Source: DASVRZ01 sp038228695 (GTDB taxonomy: Bacteria; Verrucomicrobiota; Verrucomicrobiia; Chthoniobacterales; DASVRZ01). Taken from it: 64,000 bases of DNA. The stretch lies in NCBI GenBank assembly GCA_038228695.1, contig JBBRPA010000010.1, forward strand, positions 8,939-72,938. Direction: 5' to 3'. The notes under the pieces are model-generated. The model made no database searches, was not told the origin of the DNA, and was given only the letters and a program-made list of their open reading frames with translations. A program made the translations under genes and the position numbers. Of this stretch, positions 32,546-41,039 are shown piece by piece (within the stretch, counting starts at the first letter, position 1; every line of letters starts with the position of its first letter).

Positions 32546-33448
32546 TTAGTTCAGACGGCTCGGGTAATCACCGGCATTGACCAGCGCCTGAATGCTCGAC
32601 ACTGTTTCTGCCTTGTCCTCCGGATACGTAATGCCAAACCAGTCCGACGCCGACGCTCTCACGCGGCAGGCGTATCCCCCCTCTTTGATTAATGCATCGA
32701 CCGCCGAGGGAATGTAAAACTCCGCCTTCGGATTCGCGCTGCTTTTGGTTAGGAACCCGCCAAAAAGCCGCCAGAGATCGTCCATCACTTCGCCGCCAAA
32801 GCCCCACATATTCATCGAGACGACATCGTTCGGATTCAGCGGTACTGGCGCACCGCTGTCCAGCGCCCGCGCCCCGCCCGCGCCGTCGGGCTCGATTTTG
32901 GTTAGCTCGACCACATCGATCAGATTTCCGTCCGGTCCGACCTGGCAGAGACCACGCGACACCGTGCCGTTGGGAGAGAGTGTTTTCAGAAGGTTGAAAC
33001 CCACGAGGCACCCCGTCTGCGGCGGCAGCGCACGCAGATTTTCCGCAAGGACCTGATAGGAATCCGCTCCGTAGAAATCGTCCGCATTGATCACGCCAAA
33101 CGGCCCATCAATTACCTCGCGCGCGGCCAGCACCGCGTGACACGTGCCCCACGGCTTCACCCGCTCGGCGGGCAGACTGTGACCCTCCGGTAGGTCGTCC
33201 ATTTTTTGAAAAACGAAAGCCACCTTCAGTTCCGGCGTCAGATACTCCGCGAAATGCTCGCGCAACGGCGCTTCGAGTTCCGGGCGGATCACCATCACGA
33301 TACGATCAAACCCGGCACGCAGGGCGTCGTAGATCGAATAATCGAGAATCACTTCGCCGTTCGGACCGACGGGGGCAATTTGTTTGAAACCGCCGAATCG
33401 GCTGCCGAGACCGGCGGCAAGAACAATGAGAGAGAGGGGTTGGGACAT
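32546..33448 (-). CDS. Nucleotidyltransferase (NTP_transferase family)
   Basis: 300 residues from the ATG at 33448 (MSQPLSLIVL). The sugar-nucleotide pyrophosphorylase signature is seen at the start (LAAGLGSRFGGFKQIAPVG), then GVINADDFYGADSY with the metal-binding Asp, and WGTCHAVLAAREVI. The group includes glucose-1-phosphate and other sugar-phosphate nucleotidyltransferases; this branch is shorter than GalU and its sugar is unknown. Ends 15 bp before the M42 gene. It may feed the glycan cluster nearby (inference only). Confidence 0.88.
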   Translation of the reverse strand: MSQPLSLIVLAAGLGSRFGGFKQIAPVGPNGEVILDYSIYDALRAGFDRIVMVIRPELEAPLREHFAEYLTPELKVAFVFQKMDDLPEGHSLPAERVKPWGTCHAVLAAREVIDGPFGVINADDFYGADSYQVLAENLRALPPQTGCLVGFNLLKTLSPNGTVSRGLCQVGPDGNLIDVVELTKIEPDGAGGARALDSGAPVPLNPNDVVSMNMWGFGGEVMDDLWRLFGGFLTKSSANPKAEFYIPSAVDALIKEGGYACRVRASASDWFGITYPEDKAETVSSIQALVNAGDYPSRLN

Positions 33449-33572
33449 AAACTGGAAAATCAGACTAACCAACTCGCGGCAGTCGTCGAGCGATCATTTG
33501 GCCTGTGGGCAGGCTGATGGTTGCCTGAGTCTGAAGGTGAGTTGGTTTTTTGGCGGGCAGACCGACGCTGCG

Positions 33573-33755
33573 ATTTCCGTTCGCTCTTTTTCGAAGATTT
33601 TCGATTGCTCCCTCGTTGTCTGTCCTTATTTCCGCGCCGACTCGTAATGAAGTCCATGGTTTTCCTCCGAAAATAATCGAGGAATACATCGGCCGTATGA
33701 ATTCCAAGACAGGCGGGGTCAGCGTGGCTCGGATGGGATCACCGACGGGCGATTA
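33573..33755. repeat. Partial direct duplicate of the cupin gene 5' region (copy A)
   Basis: This stretch matches 34543-34722 over about 180 bp, including the leader (tttccgttcgct) and the first 47 or so codons of the cupin gene. The two copies lie 970 bp apart in the same orientation with the broken VapBC pair between them. Many substitutions separate them, so the duplication is not recent. Confidence 0.85.
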
Positions 33756-33756
33756 A
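33616..33756 (+). pseudogene. Truncated cupin gene copy
   Basis: Encodes LSVLISAPTRNEVHGFPPKI and EEYIGRMNSKTGGVSVARMG, nearly the same as the N-terminus of the cupin at 34586, and then stops after SPTGD. The whole cupin barrel is missing. The end abuts the 3' end of the convergent vapC remnant. Confidence 0.8.
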
Positions 33757-34163
33757 CCGAAGGGGTTGCTGGCCAATTTTCCTGCCCACGGTCTGCGGCA
33801 TAAAGCGTCGCCTAAAGTCGCGAAACTCAAGTGCTGCCGGGAGGCTATCGCGAGCAAATGGGCATCGGTAATGTCCTGACGGCTCTCGATACCGGCAGGG
33901 AGATCGGCAGCCGAAGTGTCGTCGGTCACGAATTCGTGGGTGGGCAGGGCAACGATGTCGCTCAGTGCCAGTCTGGCTTGGTCGTAAGAGACTCCGAAGG
34001 CAGCGCTCATGCTGACACGGAGAAACCCCATTTGGGTGATGAAGCAGGTGGTGAAGCGCGGTAATTAGTTGAGCCAGAGGCACGCTGCCTCGTGTTGGGG
34101 ATGGGTCGTCTAGGCGCAGGCAATGACCAAGTTGACGTCCAAGAGGATGCTTTTAGTCGTCAT
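33753..34163 (-). pseudogene. VapC-type PIN toxin broken by two in-frame stops
   Basis: Reading from the ATG at 34163 gives MTTKSILLDVNLVIACA, a TAG, TTHPQHEAACLWLN, a TAA, then LPRFTTCFITQMGFLRVSMS, DITDAHLLAIASRQHLSFAT and onward to the stop at 33753. This is a recognisable PIN-domain ribonuclease: D in LLDVN, the ITQMGFLRVSMS helix, and TDAHLLA with the acidic residue. The TAG occupies the place where relatives usually have Trp (WTTHP/WPTHP), a single-base change. The remnant overlaps the antitoxin stop (GATGACGACTAA). Confidence 0.85.
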
Positions 34164-34401
34164 CGCGCAGGGAGCGAATCAGTTCTGGGGTCATCTCCAA
34201 GGTGCCCGGCATGGCAACGAGGGTGCGGCGATGATGCTTTCCCATGACTAATCTCGCAGTGGGAGTTTGCTGCCGTTGCAGAATGAGTTTTTCGCCTTCG
34301 AGGTTTAAGGCGACCTTGTCGCCCGGTTGCAGATGCAAAGCTTTGCGGTAAACCGAGGGAATAACGAGCTGGCCTTTGGTCGAGAGCGTGATGCTTCCTA
34401 T
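34153..34401 (-). pseudogene. AbrB/VapB-type antitoxin that has lost its start codon
   Basis: The frame reads ITLSTKGQLVIPSVYRKALH and LQPGDKVALNLEGEKLILQR, a SpoVT/AbrB swapped-hairpin DNA-binding domain, and ends SLRDDD. At the place for the initiator there is ATA (34399-34401), with a TAA four codons further up, so no normal start precedes the conserved core. An internal ATG-less start or a later Met could allow a shortened product. It is the partner of the broken vapC. Confidence 0.7.
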
Positions 34402-34542
34402 GCAATGTGCTTACCCGTCTTACTAGGAGGTGGCAACTGGGAATGTAGAGTGTCTGATTTTTCCACGAGCCTAACCACAAGTGCCGGCGTTTCTTCACTC
34501 AGGGACGAGAGACCCATTCGATGAAGGCAAAGCAGCGACCAC

Positions 34543-34722
34543 TTTTCCGTTCGCTTTTTTCCAGAGATTTGCGATTTTCCATAAAGTGCCTGTTCTTATT
34601 TCCGCGCCGACTCGTATTGAAGCCCATGGTTTTCCCCCGAAAATCATCGAGGAATATATTGGCCGTGTGAATTCCAAAACCGACGGGGTGAGCGTGGCGC
34701 GGATGGTGAGTCCAGCCGGGTG
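34543..34722. repeat. Cupin gene 5' region, copy B
   Basis: Complete-gene copy of the direct repeat described at 33573-33755; shares the leader tttccgttcgct and codons for HGFPPKIIEEYIGRVNSKT. Confidence 0.85.
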
Positions 34723-34948
34723 GAGCGAGCCGGGGCAGACGCCGGAGTTTGACGAATACACGGTGGTGCTGAAGGGCCAGCTACAGGTGGAGACCCACGA
34801 CGGCGTTTTGCAGGTGCCAGCAGGGCAGGCGATCATTACCCAAGGCGGCGAATGGGTGCGCTATAGCAGCCCGACAGAGGGTGGCGCAGAGTATATCGCC
34901 GTGTGTCTGCCAGCGTTTTCACCCGCCACCGTGCATCGCGAGGAGTAG
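34586..34948 (+). CDS. Cupin-domain protein
   Basis: 120 residues from the GTG at 34586 (GTG CCT GTT, giving MPVLISAPTRIE); a longer frame from 34481 exists but its extension is not cupin-like. The single cupin barrel shows GWSEPGQTPEFDEYTVVLKG, the family's first motif with its His replaced (G-x5-P-E-F-D-E-Y), and VPAGQAIITQGGEWVRYSSP. The missing metal histidines suggest a non-enzymatic or unusual metal site. It lies directly before a secreted protein gene and shares its 5' region with the truncated copy at 33573. Confidence 0.82.
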   Translation: MPVLISAPTRIEAHGFPPKIIEEYIGRVNSKTDGVSVARMVSPAGWSEPGQTPEFDEYTVVLKGQLQVETHDGVLQVPAGQAIITQGGEWVRYSSPTEGGAEYIAVCLPAFSPATVHREE

Positions 34949-34957
34949 ATGATGATG
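34940..34957 (+). promoter_or_regulatory. Ribosome-binding site with three consecutive ATG codons
   Basis: gaggag (34940-34945) lies inside the end of the cupin gene and is followed by atgatgatg. Spacing is 3 nt to the first ATG, 6 to the second and 9 to the third; the second or third (34952, 34955) is the better-spaced start for the following gene. Confidence 0.65.
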
Positions 34958-35407
34958 AGACGTTTTTATTTATTGCTGGCTGGTATGGCACTGGCGGGAG
35001 TTTTGCCGCTTGTGGCTCAGGACCCGGCGGACCCGGCGGAACCAAAGATAGTGATCGAGCCGAGTTCGACCAAGTTGTCGCTGGCCAAGGCAGAGCTGAC
35101 CGTGAGTCCGCTTGAGTGCAAGGCTCCGGGACTGTGCGGCACCTATACGATTAAGGTGACGCCTTTCACTTTCAAAAACGACTTTGGCAAACTGACCTTA
35201 ACGATGTCGGATCTAATCGTGGGAAAAATGAAGGCGGGCGAACCGGTGGAATTCACTGGCATGGCGACGAGCGAACGCGACGGCAAGACGAAGGCGATCA
35301 AGGGAACCACGACGCCCAATGCGAAGGAGACTGGCCTGGTGAATTTCGTGGTGACGTCCGAGGACGGCGATTTGGTCTTTAATTCCTCCTACCATCTCGT
35401 GCGCTAA
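34949..35407 (+). CDS. Secreted hypothetical protein
   Basis: 152 residues from the first of three ATGs. A clear signal peptide (RRFYLLLAGMALAGVLPLVAQ) is followed by a beta-rich domain (PSSTKLSLAKAELTVSPLEC, YTIKVTPFTFKNDFGKLTLT, GLVNFVVTSEDGDLVFNSSY). Two cysteines in LECKAPGLCGTY may pair. No family recognised. It follows the cupin gene without a gap and is translated from a ribosome-binding site inside it, so the two belong together. Confidence 0.78.
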   Translation: MMMRRFYLLLAGMALAGVLPLVAQDPADPAEPKIVIEPSSTKLSLAKAELTVSPLECKAPGLCGTYTIKVTPFTFKNDFGKLTLTMSDLIVGKMKAGEPVEFTGMATSERDGKTKAIKGTTTPNAKETGLVNFVVTSEDGDLVFNSSYHLVR

Positions 35408-35450
35408 CCTTTGCCCCGGAGTGAGCAGATTGGCGTGGTCGCTTGGGTAG

Positions 35451-37328
35451 CTAGGCAGGAACGCGGCGAGCGGTGGTGGGCGCTGCGTTATCGGCAAAGG
35501 AACGCCAGTATTTCAGCGGAATAAGTGCGAGAACGATGAACACCATCTGGCTGAGATCGAAAAGGATCAGCCACTTGAAGGCAGCGTCCATGAATCCGTA
35601 GCTGTGCAGGCCGACTCCTAACATATTGACGCCGAACCAACTGAAGCTGGTGACGATGTTTCCGGCGACAGCGAGAACCATCAGGCCGCGTTCGCGGATC
35701 ATGCCGCCCCAGCGCGCGTGGAGGATGAGAGCATTCCAGATGACGATGAGCAGCGCGCCGTTTTCCTTCGGGTCCCAGCCCCAGAAACGGCCCCAGCTTT
35801 GGTCGGCCCAAATGCCGCCGAGAATAGTGCCGACGAAGCTGAAGAGTGTGGCAAAACAGACGATGCCGTAAACCATCGTCGCGACGGATTTCATCATCGG
35901 TTTGGTGAGCGACTTGGTGAGAAGTCCACGCAGGATAAAGACAATGGCGAGAAAGCCGGCGAGGAAAGTCGCAGAATAGCCCATCGTGACTACGACCACG
36001 TGGGTTGCCAACCAGATGTTAGTATCGAGCACAGCCCGTAACATTTCCATGGTATCACCATCGATGGAGAGATGATGCGCGATGAGCAAGGTAACAAATC
36101 CGATCGCAGCGGCCACGATCGAACCGATGGCGTTGCGGTTGATTTTCTCGAGGAAGAGGCAAAGCAAAACGCTGCCCCAGCCGACAAAGATGGCGGATGA
36201 GTAAAGGTTCGTCACCGGCGGGCGGCCTTGCAGCCACATGCGGGCGATGAGTCCGAAGGTGTGAATGATAAAAGCGAGTCCGAGGAGCCAGAACGCACCG
36301 CGACCGATCTCTGCTGGCCAGACTAGCCACGAAATAAAGGCTAGGACAAAGATGAGCACGTAAATTTCCATGGCTAGATAGAACGGCTGTAAGTGGTTGA
36401 AGAACGTCTCGAAGGCGGTTTTCTTCGTGGCCGTCGCATAATCGTTAGTGACTAGACCCGACTGCGCAGCGAGTGCGGCATTGAATTTTACCGGATCATT
36501 GTTGCGGTAGGCCGAAATCATATCCGCGTAATGTTGGACCGCTGGATCGATCGCGCCGCCTTTGATTACAGAGGTGAGGGATTCGCCGATGTGCTGCCAG
36601 TCGTGCGCGGCTGCGTCGCCCGGGGTGCGCGGGATCGCAGAAACGTAGGCCGCTTGGGAGAGGCGCTGATGGCGTTGCGCGAAATCGAGGAGCTTGGCAA
36701 AAGCGTTGCGTTGGACGTCGTCGAGCGGTTGACCCGCTTTCTCGGCCTCCATCGCGGCGAGACCGGGTGTGAGAATGGTTTTGAACTCGGCGAGTTCACG
36801 ACCGAAGTCGGGGCTATCCTCCATTTGCAGAGAATTTTTTAACCGTAAGTAAAGAATCAAGCGTTCGCGCAGCTTGAGAATCTCGCGTTGAAACGGCGTG
36901 CGTTGGGCGGCTTCGAGGTGTCCAGCGAGAGCGGATTGCTCCTCGATTTTATTAAGGAAGGGCTTGAGGTCAGTGAAAGAAAAAACCTTCGTTGTGTCGT
37001 CGCGCCAACCAAAAAGATCGCGCACATCGGGGTTGGTGACCGGAAAGACGGGCAGACGGTCGGAGTTTTCCGGGCGCATCATCGCATCCATCAACCAGTC
37101 CAGCGCGGAAATTTTCTCGCCGGCATTCCGCACCACCTGTTTGCCGCTGATCGCCATCAAAGACGTGCGGGCGAGGGTGTCCATCGGCTTTACGCGTCCG
37201 CCGACTAGGACGGGCAGACGTCCGAACTCAGCACGGCGAAACCCGTCCCTCTCCCGGGTCGGACGCAAGGCGGCAATAGTTAGAAGCAGTCCAACGGCGA
37301 GAAGCAGGTGGGGAAGATAACGTTTCAT
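35451..37328 (-). CDS. ccsA: Cytochrome c maturation protein CcsA (ResC), long form
   Basis: 625 residues. N-terminal helix, then a large periplasmic insert (about 25-320) starting with LPVLVGGRVKPMDTLARTSL, as in the long CcsA proteins of Bacteroidetes and related groups, then eight or so C-terminal helices carrying the tryptophan-rich heme-handling WWD motif WGRFWGWDPKENGALLIVIW (about 515-534) and conserved periplasmic histidines (IAHHLSIDGDTM, THVVVVTMG, LHSYG). With ResB it forms the System II synthase that attaches heme to cytochrome c CxxCH motifs. Its start overlaps the resB stop by 4 bp. Last gene of the oxidase run. Confidence 0.95.
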   Translation of the reverse strand: MKRYLPHLLLAVGLLLTIAALRPTRERDGFRRAEFGRLPVLVGGRVKPMDTLARTSLMAISGKQVVRNAGEKISALDWLMDAMMRPENSDRLPVFPVTNPDVRDLFGWRDDTTKVFSFTDLKPFLNKIEEQSALAGHLEAAQRTPFQREILKLRERLILYLRLKNSLQMEDSPDFGRELAEFKTILTPGLAAMEAEKAGQPLDDVQRNAFAKLLDFAQRHQRLSQAAYVSAIPRTPGDAAAHDWQHIGESLTSVIKGGAIDPAVQHYADMISAYRNNDPVKFNAALAAQSGLVTNDYATATKKTAFETFFNHLQPFYLAMEIYVLIFVLAFISWLVWPAEIGRGAFWLLGLAFIIHTFGLIARMWLQGRPPVTNLYSSAIFVGWGSVLLCLFLEKINRNAIGSIVAAAIGFVTLLIAHHLSIDGDTMEMLRAVLDTNIWLATHVVVVTMGYSATFLAGFLAIVFILRGLLTKSLTKPMMKSVATMVYGIVCFATLFSFVGTILGGIWADQSWGRFWGWDPKENGALLIVIWNALILHARWGGMIRERGLMVLAVAGNIVTSFSWFGVNMLGVGLHSYGFMDAAFKWLILFDLSQMVFIVLALIPLKYWRSFADNAAPTTARRVPA

Positions 37329-38467
37329 GCGGCCCTCCGTTTGCGGGAAAATCCCACGAGATGAATCGAGAACTGGACGAGCAATCCGAGACTAACGAGG
37401 GCGCAGGCGATATAAGGGAGGAGCCAGCTAGGATTTTTTACAACTTGGAGGATGCTCGTAGTGTCGTTGTTATCGAAGGCCAGTTGATAGAAAGTCGTGC
37501 CGTCGTAACGGAGCGGATGGTTCATATAAATCAGGGCGTCACGTTTTTCGCCGCTGCCGGGATTGTTAATCGTGACACTACTGGAGAAATCTTTCGGGAT
37601 ATCGGTGCCGGGATAAATCTTATGCGTGAAATCCTTGAGGGTGATGGAAAAAGGTTTGTAGAAACGGCGGGGGCGTAAGTCGATCGTCCAAGTCCGTCCG
37701 CCTGCGGTGAAGTTTTTTGGCGACCGCAACCGCTCGGAAACGATGAAGCTTTGCGCAGCACCATCGGCCGGGGTAATCGTGATCGCAGCGCTCGGGGTGT
37801 TCGGCTGCTCGGGTGCGGTGGCGAGAGCGATCGGGACGATAACTGCCTCGGGCCCGACCGCGAGTTGCGGAATGTTAGGAGACGACACTTGGTTCTTCCC
37901 AACCGCCGTGGAATTCCGGAAATAGGCGGTGACGTTGACTCCGAAAGGCAGCGCCGGGTGGGAGATGGGCTCGCGGGAGATGAGCAAAGCCTCGGGAATG
38001 CTCACCACGCGATCCAGTTTAGAATCGGTCGTGTCGGAGAGGACGAGTTCTTTCTCGGTAAAGGATTCGGAGTAACTTTTGGTCTGACCCTCATCGAGCC
38101 GCATCTGAGCCTCCTTAGCGAAGAGACTCGTGAAAAGCTGGCCGAGCAGGAGAAGAATGACTCCCAAGTGCAGAAAATAAATACCGGACTTTTTCCAGTT
38201 GAATTTAAAGCGGACGGCCTGAGCGGCAATGAGGTTGAGCAGGGTGACGGCGCCGAGGAGGTAACCTCCCGGCAGGATCGGAATCTGGCGGGAGGACCCG
38301 GGAAGGCCCCACATGACGAAGAAGCTGTCGAAATATTTTTTCTGCGCACCGTAAATGCCGAGATGAACCTGCTCGATCGTCCCAAAGAAAACTAGCAGCA
38401 TGGCGAAAGCGAAGCACACAATCGTGAGCTTGAGCGACGTCAGAGGCAGGAGAATTTTCCTAACCAT
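37325..38467 (-). CDS. resB: Cytochrome c biogenesis protein ResB (Ccs1)
   Basis: 380 residues from the ATG at 38467 (MVRKILLPL); an upstream extension to 38608 is rejected because it overlaps the lipoprotein gene. Hydrophobic segments lie near 10-30, 58-78, 85-105 and at the C-terminus, around a large periplasmic domain, the usual ResB layout. The start includes the SLKLTIVCFAFAMLLVFFGT helix with the typical SLKLT motif. Partner of CcsA in System II cytochrome c maturation. Overlaps the lipoprotein gene by 8 bp and ccsA by 4 bp, indicating coupled translation. Confidence 0.93.
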   Translation of the reverse strand: MVRKILLPLTSLKLTIVCFAFAMLLVFFGTIEQVHLGIYGAQKKYFDSFFVMWGLPGSSRQIPILPGGYLLGAVTLLNLIAAQAVRFKFNWKKSGIYFLHLGVILLLLGQLFTSLFAKEAQMRLDEGQTKSYSESFTEKELVLSDTTDSKLDRVVSIPEALLISREPISHPALPFGVNVTAYFRNSTAVGKNQVSSPNIPQLAVGPEAVIVPIALATAPEQPNTPSAAITITPADGAAQSFIVSERLRSPKNFTAGGRTWTIDLRPRRFYKPFSITLKDFTHKIYPGTDIPKDFSSSVTINNPGSGEKRDALIYMNHPLRYDGTTFYQLAFDNNDTTSILQVVKNPSWLLPYIACALVSLGLLVQFSIHLVGFSRKRRAA

Positions 38468-39011
38468 TGTTGGTGGAAGTTGGAGCGTTATCGAATTGAA
38501 ATGATTTTGCAAAAGACTCGAAGACGTCTTTGAGCGCGGCGGCCTCGGCCTTGGTGCCAGTGAGTTTGAGAAACCAGCTTTGATCCTCGCGGAGGTAAAT
38601 TGCACCAAAGATAGCCTTGTCTTCCGTCGTCGAGGTTAGTTCGACAATTTGGGAGGGCTGTCCGTTAACAAGAATTGTCTCCACCTCGGATTCGGAAACG
38701 ATCGCGGGGAGACCGAGTTGTCCGCGCCAACGATTGAGATTGGAGAGGAGACCGCCGGCGGTTCCGGGAAAAGTGACGACGGAAATATCGGCCCGCGATT
38801 TTTCCACCGTGAAAGTGGCGGCGCGCATACCCGAAGGCGGAAGTTCCTTCCATCCGGCGGGCACGCTCCAACGCGGTCGACGGGTGGTAGCAGCGGGCGG
38901 CGGAAGTCCCGGAGCATCGGCCGGTTCCTTGGCAATGGAATAGGTTTTAATCTCGCGATCATCACAACCAGCGAGAGTGAGCAGACAGAGCCAGGTAAGC
39001 GCGCGTTTCAC
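38460..39011 (-). CDS. Lipoprotein of the cytochrome oxidase / cytochrome c maturation cluster
   Basis: 183 residues from the GTG at 39011 (GTGA overlaps the upstream stop). Signal peptide with lipobox TLAGC. The periplasmic part contains WSVPAGWKELPPSGMRAATF and a beta-rich C-terminal domain (LREDQSWFLKLTGTKAEAAA). Lipoproteins of this kind recur beside DUF420 and ResB genes in related clusters, as I recall it. A role in assembly is inferred from position only. The start is chosen because it removes a long overlap and gives a good signal peptide. Confidence 0.8.
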   Translation of the reverse strand: MKRALTWLCLLTLAGCDDREIKTYSIAKEPADAPGLPPPAATTRRPRWSVPAGWKELPPSGMRAATFTVEKSRADISVVTFPGTAGGLLSNLNRWRGQLGLPAIVSESEVETILVNGQPSQIVELTSTTEDKAIFGAIYLREDQSWFLKLTGTKAEAAALKDVFESFAKSFQFDNAPTSTNNG

Positions 39012-39472
39012 TGCTGGAGCGTTTGTGCGGCCCGACGCTTGAGAACCTCCTCGGCCGGGAACCACTGGTAGAGCATGAAATAGACGAGAACACCGGTGAC
39101 GGAGACGTAGAGCCAGACGGGCATGGTGATGCGGCCCATGCGGCGGTGTTTGTCGAAAATGGCGCGGAGCGCTGGAACGACTGTCATGATAACGAGCGGC
39201 AAGGTCGCGAAGGCGAGGAGCACGTGGGTTAGGAGCACGACATAGTAGATCGGCTTCACGATGCCGGGGTGAGTAAACTTCACACTGATGACATGCGCGT
39301 GATAGTAAAGATAACAGCCAAGGAAAACGGTCGACGTGAGCAACGCACTAATCATGCAGGCGATGTGCTGCTTCTTCATTTCGCGCCGGATGAACCACCA
39401 GCCGAGGGCGATGAAGACAGTGCTGGCGGCGTTGAGCCCGGCATTGATCGGCGGCAAGTCGTAAACAGTCAT
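39008..39472 (-). CDS. DUF420 membrane protein (oxidase-assembly associated)
   Basis: 154 residues with four membrane helices and conserved histidines at helix ends (KQHIACM, YYHAHVISVKFTH, LLTHVLLAF, KHRRMGRITMPVW). DUF420 proteins (YozB/CtaM-like) are encoded with heme-copper oxidases and are thought to help heme A insertion or copper-site assembly. It sits between sco and the lipoprotein gene. Family call secure, mechanism not settled. Confidence 0.9.
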   Translation of the reverse strand: MTVYDLPPINAGLNAASTVFIALGWWFIRREMKKQHIACMISALLTSTVFLGCYLYYHAHVISVKFTHPGIVKPIYYVVLLTHVLLAFATLPLVIMTVVPALRAIFDKHRRMGRITMPVWLYVSVTGVLVYFMLYQWFPAEEVLKRRAAQTLQQ

Positions 39473-39475
39473 GAA

Positions 39476-40102
39476 TTAGTTAGAAGAGGTGAGAAAATGG
39501 CGCACGGCCGCTGCCACCTTGCGGGCGGCGTCGTCCGAGGTTCCATCCACATACTGGCGGATCGTGCCCGATTTATCGACGATAGCGAACTTGGTGTCGT
39601 GGATGAATTTATCCTCGAGCTTTCCACTGCCGTCCCCTGTGTCCACTGCGCTCAGGAGAAAACCGTTCTCAGCCAGATCGTAAATTTCTTTTCGGCCTCC
39701 GGTCAGAAAAAGCCAGTTCGGACCAGCGCTAAATTTCTCCGCATACTGTGCAAGAACTGCCGGAGTATCAACCTCGGGATTGACCGTGATCGAGACGAAG
39801 CGGACGTCAGGATTACCGTTGAGCAGGGCCTGGACTTCACGCATTTGCGAGCTCATTTTCAAGCAAGGTCCGGGACAGGAAGTGAAGATGAAATCGGCGA
39901 CCCAGACTTTTCCGAGCAGCTCCATTTTTGAGACAGTGGCACCGTTGTGGGCGGAGAAGGAGAATGCGGGAAGGGGTTTAGAGAATGCTTCCACCGGCGT
40001 CTCGTGGGTTTTGTGATGCTGGATTTCGTTAAAGGCTAGAAAACCGACGAAACTTGCGACGGCGAGAGCGGAGCCAGCGAAGAGGAACCAGTAGGATCGC
40101 AT
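39476..40102 (-). CDS. SCO1/SenC-family copper chaperone
   Basis: 208 residues from the ATG at 40102 (MRSYWFLFAG). N-terminal membrane anchor (about 5-24), then a thioredoxin-fold domain with the copper-binding Cys76-x3-Cys80 (TSCPGPC) and His168 (FIHDTKFAIVD), the three SCO ligands. It delivers copper to the CuA centre of oxidase subunit II or keeps its cysteines reduced. All key residues are intact. It lies just after heme O synthase in the oxidase run. Confidence 0.94.
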   Translation of the reverse strand: MRSYWFLFAGSALAVASFVGFLAFNEIQHHKTHETPVEAFSKPLPAFSFSAHNGATVSKMELLGKVWVADFIFTSCPGPCLKMSSQMREVQALLNGNPDVRFVSITVNPEVDTPAVLAQYAEKFSAGPNWLFLTGGRKEIYDLAENGFLLSAVDTGDGSGKLEDKFIHDTKFAIVDKSGTIRQYVDGTSDDAARKVAAAVRHFLTSSN

Positions 40103-40124
40103 GGTTAGAAAGACGCACCCATTC

Positions 40125-41039
40125 CTAGCGGCGGGTAAAGACAAGCAGCCCGAGCAGGATCGGTAGGTAAATGATGGACGCGAAAAAAAGACGACGGGCG
40201 GAGGCTGCATTGCGCTCGCTCGAAAAGCGGACAGCGCAAGCGAGGAAGGCGAGGCCGAGCAAGGATGCGCCGACGAGGGAGATAGCGTTATTTATTTTCA
40301 GAAACCAAGGCAGGAGCGTCGCGGCGACGAGAAGGACGGTGTAAGCGAGAGCCTTCCACGCAGTTTCACGACCCGAGGAGTCGCGACCCGAGATCATGAC
40401 AAACCCACCCTGGAGATAGTCCTCGCGGTAAAGCCAGGAAATCGCTAGAAAGTGGGGCAACTGCCACAGAAAGAGAATCGCAAATAAGACGAGCGCAACC
40501 CTGTCGAGCCGACCAGCCGAGGCCGCGTAACCGATCACGGGCGGAAGCGCTCCGGGGATCGCACCAACGAGAGTATTTAGGCTGCTGATTTTTTTCAGCG
40601 GCGTATACAGAGCAATGTAAGAGAGGATGGTGGCGATCGAGACCCAGGCGGTGAGCGGATTGACCGCCAGCCAAAGCAGGGCCACGCCGGAGAGACACGC
40701 TGCCACGCCGATCAGGGCGGCGCTGGGAGCGCTCATTTCGCCTGTCGGCAGCGGTCGGGAGCGGGTTCGGCGCATTTTGGCGTCGGCGTCGCGTTCGATG
40801 AGCTGGTTGAGAGCGGCAGCCCCGGCGGCGGACAACGCAGTGCCGAGCATGCAACTGAAAAGGAGCCAGTAATTGACGGCCTCGTTACCAAGGCCCATGC
40901 AGAAACCAACTAGGGTGGTGACGAGAACGAGAAACGTCAGTCGCGCCTTAACAAGATCGGCGAGAAGTGCTGAAAATGAGCGCCGGGATGAGATGACCGC
41001 CACGGTTTCGGTATCAGCTGGAAGGGCGGCGGCTTTCAT
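40125..41039 (-). CDS. ctaB: Heme O synthase (protoheme IX farnesyltransferase)
   Basis: 304 residues, about eight to nine membrane helices. UbiA-type prenyl-diphosphate motif ALNQLIERDADAKMRRT with RPLPTGEM, and a second aspartate-rich loop region with FLAISWLYREDYLQGGFVM. It farnesylates heme B to heme O, the first of two steps to heme A. Its start overlaps the heme A synthase stop by 4 bp, so both steps are cotranslated. N-terminal 25 residues are polar and probably cytosolic. Confidence 0.95.
   Translation of the reverse strand: MKAAALPADTETVAVISSRRSFSALLADLVKARLTFLVLVTTLVGFCMGLGNEAVNYWLLFSCMLGTALSAAGAAALNQLIERDADAKMRRTRSRPLPTGEMSAPSAALIGVAACLSGVALLWLAVNPLTAWVSIATILSYIALYTPLKKISSLNTLVGAIPGALPPVIGYAASAGRLDRVALVLFAILFLWQLPHFLAISWLYREDYLQGGFVMISGRDSSGRETAWKALAYTVLLVAATLLPWFLKINNAISLVGASLLGLAFLACAVRFSSERNAASARRLFFASIIYLPILLGLLVFTRR

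Noticed and set aside
8401..33472. Apparent excess of the pentamer GTTAG/CTAAC
   Set aside because: It looked dense in some minus-strand genes, but sampling other parts (35-40 kb, 47-52.5 kb) gave counts near expectation for the base composition. A full count against a Markov model would be needed before claiming a motif.
33464..33552. accaactc and gagttggtttttt as a terminator
   Set aside because: The arms are short and separated by about 70 nt, and no plus-strand gene lies upstream.
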